From positions 1 through 64,000 of the forward strand of contig WQVH01000004.1 of assembly GCA_009781695.1 (NCBI GenBank): DNA of 64,000 bases, written 5' to 3'. The notes under the pieces were generated by a model. It worked only from the letters and a program-made list of their open reading frames with translations. It was not told the DNA's origin and searched no databases. Source of the DNA: Oscillospiraceae bacterium (GTDB lineage: Bacteria > Bacillota > Clostridia > Oscillospirales > Oscillospiraceae). A program made the translations under genes and the position numbers. Of the stretch, positions 58,779 through 64,000 are shown in pieces; the first letter of the stretch is position 1, and each line of letters starts with the position of its first letter.

Positions 58779-59507
58779 ATGAATAAAACGAATAACCGCA
58801 TCGACATCATTGACGCACTACGCGGGTTCTCTGTCGTGTTGATGGTCGCACACCACTTACTTTACAATCTTGTCGCATTCTTAGGCGCACCGGGATGGAT
58901 GTTCTCCAACCCAGTGTTTGACATACTGCAACCCTTCTTTGCAGGGCTGTTCATTTTCCTTTCGGGCATCTCCTCACGGTTCTCCCGCAGCAATATAAAA
59001 CGCGGTCTCATTGCCCTTGGACTCTCCGCAGTCATCACAGCGGCCACCGCTTTCATGGGCATGCCGATTTGGTGGGGCGTTTTGCATCTGCTCGGTTTCA
59101 GCATGTTATTTTTCGGCCTGACACATAGACTCTGGGATTTGATTCCGAACAAAATCTCACCTTTTATTTGGATCACACTCATCATCGCAGGTGCTGTCTT
59201 GACCAACCATATCACGATTATATGCCCGCACCCATGGCTACGACCCCTCATATCGGTGTTGGGCTGGCGGCAAATTGGATTTGTAAGTTATGACTATTTC
59301 CCCATCATTCCTTGGCTATTTGTGTTCCTGTTAGGAACATGTGCCGGAATCTATGTGCGAGACCGGGCGCTGCCCGAGTGGTTTTATGAATATAAAGTAC
59401 CGTTATTTCCAAAAATCGGAAGACATGCACTGCTGATATACATCATTCATCAACCGATCCTCTATGGTCTGGTCATCGGGATTCAATTTGTAAAAAACCT
59501 TTACTAG
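58779..59507 (+). CDS. DUF1624/HGSNAT-catalytic-like membrane protein
   Basis: RIDIIDALRGFSVVLMVAHHLLYNLV..., FFAGLFIFLSGISSRFSRSNIKRG, GRHALLIYIIHQPILY. Confidence 0.82.
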   Translation: MNKTNNRIDIIDALRGFSVVLMVAHHLLYNLVAFLGAPGWMFSNPVFDILQPFFAGLFIFLSGISSRFSRSNIKRGLIALGLSAVITAATAFMGMPIWWGVLHLLGFSMLFFGLTHRLWDLIPNKISPFIWITLIIAGAVLTNHITIICPHPWLRPLISVLGWRQIGFVSYDYFPIIPWLFVFLLGTCAGIYVRDRALPEWFYEYKVPLFPKIGRHALLIYIIHQPILYGLVIGIQFVKNLY

Positions 59508-59611
59508 ATCAGATCAGTTTTTAGTTACATTTTTTCAAAAAAACATTGCAGTAACAATAGCTCCGTGTTAGAATTATCAGATGTGATTCGTATCGAATTG
59601 AGGTGAACTAA

Positions 59612-60814
59612 ATGGCTGAAATAGCTGTGCTCGGTTTCGGCGTGGTTGGCTCCGGCACTGTTGAGGTGCTTGACAAAAACAGCGCAAAGGTCGCAAAAAA
59701 TGCCGGACAAAATATTAGAGTTAAATATATCCTTGACATCAGGGACTTTTCAGACAGTCCATTTCATTCGCTTTTTGTAAATGACTTTGAAACCATCGTC
59801 AACGATCCTGACATTTCTGTGGTCGTTGAAGTGATCGGTGGTGTCGGTGTTGCGCTTGAATATACGCAACGCTGTCTTGAGGCCGGAAAAAGTGTCGTCA
59901 CATCAAACAAAGAATTGGTTGCCGCACATGGGTATAGCCTGCTTAAACTCGCCAGAGAAAAAGGTGTAAACTACCTATTCGAAGCAAGTGTCGGCGGCGG
60001 AATTCCCATAATGAGACCCCTCGTTCAGTGCATGGCCGCCAATCAAATCAGCGAAATTTTTGGAATACTCAACGGCACGACCAACTATATTCTGACCGAA
60101 ATGGAAAAAAATGGCGCTGAATTTGAAGTTGCACTCAAAGATGCACAGCTCAAAGGCTATGCAGAGGCTGACCCAACGGCTGATGTTGAAGGCCATGACG
60201 CTTGCCGCAAGATATGTATACTGGCCTCACTTGCATTCGGAAAGCATGTCTACCCGGATTTGGTGTCCACAGAAGGCATCAGAAGTGTAACCAAGGACGA
60301 CAAGTTTTTTGCCTCGGAGTTGGGATATAAAATCAAACTGCTCGGCAGAGCGCGAGTTGTGGGCGACAAGCTCTATGCCTATGTTGCGTCGCACCTTATT
60401 GACAAAGAACAGCTTCTGTCCGGCGTTGAAGGCGTAATGAACGGAGTCGTTGTACGCGGCAATGCCGTTGGCGACGTGATCCTCTGCGGTGCAGGCGCCG
60501 GGAAGCTCCCAACTGCCAGTGCAGTCGTTGCAGATATCATAGATGCGGTAAAACATCTATATGCCCGCAAGTGGATCGGTTGGGAAGATGGTGACCCGGC
60601 GTTACTGGCTGATCCAGCACAACTCGAAACGGCTTGGTATATAAGGACAGATGCTCCGAAAGCAAAAATTGAGCGCGAATTCGGAGATGTCATATTCGCA
60701 GGTGAAAGTAATGGCACAATCGCATTTAAAACCATGATGTTGAGCGGTAAAAAAATCAATGATATTCTTGCACGCGGTATCAAACCACTTTCGATATTCC
60801 GCATTTTAGTATAA
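59612..60814 (+). CDS. hom: Homoserine dehydrogenase
   Basis: AVLGFGVVGSGTVEVL, VTSNKELVA, GGGIPIMRPLVQ, GILNGTTNYILTEME, EADPTADVEGHDACRKICIL. Confidence 0.95.
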   Translation: MAEIAVLGFGVVGSGTVEVLDKNSAKVAKNAGQNIRVKYILDIRDFSDSPFHSLFVNDFETIVNDPDISVVVEVIGGVGVALEYTQRCLEAGKSVVTSNKELVAAHGYSLLKLAREKGVNYLFEASVGGGIPIMRPLVQCMAANQISEIFGILNGTTNYILTEMEKNGAEFEVALKDAQLKGYAEADPTADVEGHDACRKICILASLAFGKHVYPDLVSTEGIRSVTKDDKFFASELGYKIKLLGRARVVGDKLYAYVASHLIDKEQLLSGVEGVMNGVVVRGNAVGDVILCGAGAGKLPTASAVVADIIDAVKHLYARKWIGWEDGDPALLADPAQLETAWYIRTDAPKAKIEREFGDVIFAGESNGTIAFKTMMLSGKKINDILARGIKPLSIFRILV

Positions 60815-60851
60815 CCGCTAAAAGCACTATTTCCAGAATGGAGTATTTATA

Positions 60852-62060
60852 ATGGCTCTTATCGTACAAAAATTCGGGGGAAGCTCTGTCGCAAATGCTG
60901 AAAAAATTGAACGTGTAGCATGGATCATCGCCGAAAAATACACCGAAGGTAATGACGTGGTTGTTGTACTTTCGGCGCAGGGCGATACAACGGACGACCT
61001 CATCACAAAAGCAAATGAAATTAATCCCAATCCATCAAAACGAGAAATGGATATGCTCCTATCCACCGGTGAGCAGATATCTGTGGCACTCATGGCCATG
61101 GCACTGGAAAAACTTGGATTGCCGGTTGTATCGCTGACCGGTTGGCAGATCGGTATGCAGACCAATACGGAATACAATAACGCCAGGATCAAGGCACTAT
61201 CTGCTGAGCGTATCAAAGCCGAACTGGATCGCCGTCGGATCGTGTTGGTTGCAGGCTTCCAAGGCATCAACAGATATGATGATATAACAACGCTTGGACG
61301 TGGGGGGTCTGACACAACCGCAGTCGCATTAGCCGTTGTACTCAATGCGGATTTGTGCCAGATTTTTTCGGATGTCGAAGGCGTTTATACCAGCGATCCG
61401 CGCAAGATTCCCGGTGCAAAAAAACTTGATGAGATTACTTATGACGAAATGCTGGAGCTGGCCTCACTGGGCGCTCAAGTGCTCCATAATCGATCGGTCG
61501 AAATGGCCAAAAGATACAATGTCAAAATGGAAGTCCTTTCAAGTTATGTAAGAAAGCCCGGCACAAAAGTAAAGGGGGTAACAAAAGTGGAGCAATCAAA
61601 AATCAGCGGCGTAGCGATGGATACCAATGTCGCTCAAATCGCCATAATGGAGGTCGAGGACGAACCCGGCATCGCCTTTAGAGTATTTCAAGCACTTTCA
61701 AAAGAAAAAATAAATGTCGATATTATATTGCAGTCGGTAGGCCGCAACACGACTAAAGATATCAGCTTTACTGTTGCCAGAACGGATTTGGATTGCGCTG
61801 TAGCTGCGCTTAAGGAGGCACAAAAATTCATTGGCTTTAGTGATATCAGCATGAATGCCAATGTTGCCAAGGTCAGCATTGTCGGTGCGGGCATGATGTC
61901 ATCTCCCGGTGTTGCGGCAATGATGTTCGAAGCTTTATATGATTCCAAGGTCAATATAGGACTTATTTCAACTTCCGAGATAAAGATTTCGGTTTTGGTT
62001 GATGAACATGAAGCAGACAGAGCGATGTCTGCAATCCATGCGCGCTTTTTCGAGACATAA
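60852..62060 (+). CDS. lysC: Aspartate kinase
   Basis: IVQKFGGSSVANAEKIERVA, TTLGRGGSDTTAVALA, SDVEGVYTSDPR, ACT domains. Confidence 0.95.
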   Translation: MALIVQKFGGSSVANAEKIERVAWIIAEKYTEGNDVVVVLSAQGDTTDDLITKANEINPNPSKREMDMLLSTGEQISVALMAMALEKLGLPVVSLTGWQIGMQTNTEYNNARIKALSAERIKAELDRRRIVLVAGFQGINRYDDITTLGRGGSDTTAVALAVVLNADLCQIFSDVEGVYTSDPRKIPGAKKLDEITYDEMLELASLGAQVLHNRSVEMAKRYNVKMEVLSSYVRKPGTKVKGVTKVEQSKISGVAMDTNVAQIAIMEVEDEPGIAFRVFQALSKEKINVDIILQSVGRNTTKDISFTVARTDLDCAVAALKEAQKFIGFSDISMNANVAKVSIVGAGMMSSPGVAAMMFEALYDSKVNIGLISTSEIKISVLVDEHEADRAMSAIHARFFET

Positions 62061-62163
62061 GACAGCATTTTCGCAGCAATCTTTCATCAATTGGGCTACA
62101 CACCGGGTAGCCCACATTTTGATTTAAACACGATAAATTGGGTCGGGGAAAATGGAGTACATC

Positions 62164-63707
62164 ATGGATTTTTCAAAAGATATTCTTAGATATGACGAAC
62201 AGGCCATTATGCGCCTACGCACATTGTATAAACAGCATGGCTACTCAGAATTCGGCTCAGCCGATTTGAGGAATATGAGCTATACGCTGATAACAAATCT
62301 TTTCTCTCCTCCGGCGATATCGTGACATTTACCGGAGCGAGTGGCAAGCTTATGGCCTTGCGCCCTGATGTAACATTATCCATAGTAAAAAACGCCGCCG
62401 ATGACGGCCGCTTAAAGAAGCTCTATTACAACGAAACCGTCTACAGGCCGGATGGCTTTGAGTTTAAAGAGCGTATGCAAGTCGGTCTCGAATGTATCGG
62501 CGCTATTGATGTGACGCTGACAAGCGAAGTGCTGATGTTGGCACAGCAAAGTTTGGAAGTGTTGGGAAAACCCACACGCTTAGATATCTCCCACATGGGA
62601 TTTATTGCCGGTCTGCTTAACAATGAGGTACTGACCGAGGAACAACGCACACAAATTTTGCAACTGGTCAGTGAAAAGAACTTACCTGAACTGCGCAAGT
62701 TCTGCCAAAAATATGCACTTTCTTCCAACTTCGGTACAAGTCTTGCCACCTTGACCACACTCTATGGGTCTTATAAAAGTGTGGCCAAACAACTTGAACA
62801 TATGTGCATCAATGATGCGACTGAAACCGCACGCCACGAGCTAGAGGCACTGTATCATGTTTTGAGCACTCAAGGTGTACTTGAAATCAATCTTGATTTT
62901 TCAATGGTCAATGATTTGAGTTATTACAGCGGAATAATATTCCAAGGTTATATCGATGGAATCCCGACTAAAATCCTCTCAGGCGGCCGCTATGATAAGC
63001 TCATGCGCAAGTTTGGCAAACGCTCAGATGCTATAGGTTTCGCTGTCTATCTTGATTTATTGGAAAGACACAGCCAAACAGATGATTTTATAAATATTGC
63101 CCTACCCAAAGGCAGGCTCGGCGAAAAAGCATACAATATATTCGAAAAGGCGGGATACGGATGTCCGGCCATATATGAAGACAGCCGCAAACTCGTTTTT
63201 GAAAGCCCTGAAAATGGTGTGCGTTATTTCTGGGTCAAGCCATCGGATGTACCCATTTATGTTCAGCGAGGCGCTGCCGATATCGGTGTAGCGGGCAAGG
63301 ATATTTTGTTGGAGTACGCCCCGGAAGTCTACGAGCTGTTGGATTTTGATATCGGGAAATGCCGAATGTGCGTCGCTGCCGAAAAGGGCTTTGCTCCGGA
63401 TCAGCTTGGTCGGACGTTGCGTGTGGCCACAAAGTTTCCAAATATTGCCCGCAGTTACTATGAAAAACAGGGTCGGGACATTGATATCATCGGGTTAAAT
63501 GGTTCGATTGAGCTTGCACCTATTTTAGGATTGTCCGATGTCATTGTTGACCTCGTTGAGACCGGTCAAACGCTGTTAGAAAATGATTTGGAGCCGTTTG
63601 AAACCATTGTAGATATCAGCGCACGGCTCATTGCGAACAAAGTAAGCTATAAATTCAATTACGATGCCATCAGCAAATTGTGCCAAAAAATCTCAACTTG
63701 TTTGTAG
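62164..63707 (+). CDS. hisZG: HisZ-HisG fusion (ATP phosphoribosyltransferase regulatory plus catalytic) with an apparent 1-nt frameshift near the N-terminus
   Basis: HisZ motifs LRPDVTLSIVKNAA, YNETVYRP, GGRYDKL; HisG motifs IALPKGRLGEKAY, DIGVAGKDILLE, RVATKFPNIAR, LNGSIELAPILGLSDVIVDLVETG; the 62164 start runs into TGA unless the frame changes near 62251. Confidence 0.85.
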
Positions 63708-63747
63708 GGTGATCGTATTAATGTATGACACAATGAACACAATCCCT

Positions 63748-63771
63748 CGGGCGAACACAGTTCACCCCTAC
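63748..63771. repeat. Short dispersed palindrome (gggcga...cacccctac)
   Basis: cgggcgaacacagttcacccctac. Confidence 0.35.
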
Positions 63772-63828
63772 GGCAGATTTTCACAACTTTAATACAGCCC
63801 CAAATATGGCATCAGAAAGGGTCTCACT

Positions 63829-64000
63829 ATGATCAAGATTATTTCCGCTGAAACATTCGTAAATCGTCGCACAACAAAAAAAGCGACAACGGACACGATT
63901 ACAGCAACTGTAAGTGCCATCATCTCCGATATAATCAATCGTGGAGACAAAGCCTTGCGGGAATATACCGAAAAGTTTGATGGATGCACACTTGATCATT
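63829..64000 (+). CDS. hisD: Histidinol dehydrogenase, N-terminal part cut by the window edge
   Basis: MIKIISAETFVNRRTTKKATTDTITATVSAIISDIINRGDKALREYTEKFDGCTLDH. Confidence 0.8.
   Translation, partial: MIKIISAETFVNRRTTKKATTDTITATVSAIISDIINRGDKALREYTEKFDGCTLDH

Noticed and set aside
60827-61345. 172-aa minus-strand ORF
   Set aside because: Antisense to lysC; no motifs.
1-64000. CRISPR array or prophage
   Set aside because: No regularly spaced repeats, cas genes, or phage structural genes were seen.

Overview
This 64 kb window looks like a chromosomal segment of an anaerobic Firmicute (Clostridia-like). That reading is inferred from gene content; no database search was possible. From left to right it holds: a GMP-synthase ATPase-subunit gene; rpmG-secE-nusG-rplK-rplA; tRNA-His and tRNA-Gln; an SPFH protein; an aminotransferase; metG, uppP and ftsK; several ABC transporters, one with a NarL-type two-component system; a copper P-type ATPase; a HicAB toxin-antitoxin pair; tRNA-Leu; TelA, YitT and CDF proteins. 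From about 32 to 54 kb there is a dense fermentation region. Its plus-strand part carries orphan grdC/grdD, a threonine aldolase, two paralogous 529-aa CoA-transferases, a BKACE (DUF849) enzyme, a 3-hydroxyacyl-CoA-dehydrogenase-family protein and a cupin-like protein. Its minus-strand part reads gcdA-like, 5S carboxyltransferase, biotin carrier, glutaryl-CoA-dehydrogenase-like, crt, hbd, bcd, etfB, etfA. The window ends with a small alarmone synthetase, yajC, mobA, hom, lysC, a HisZ-HisG fusion with an apparent frameshift, and the start of hisD. The strongest candidate for an undescribed system is the minus-strand 44.4-54.2 kb operon. It joins a glutaconyl-CoA decarboxylase alpha subunit to a 5S (pyruvate/oxaloacetate) carboxyltransferase and a biotin carrier, with no membrane beta subunit in the window. 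This suggests a soluble glutaconyl-CoA:pyruvate transcarboxylase feeding butyrate formation. All assignments come from reading the sequence by eye.
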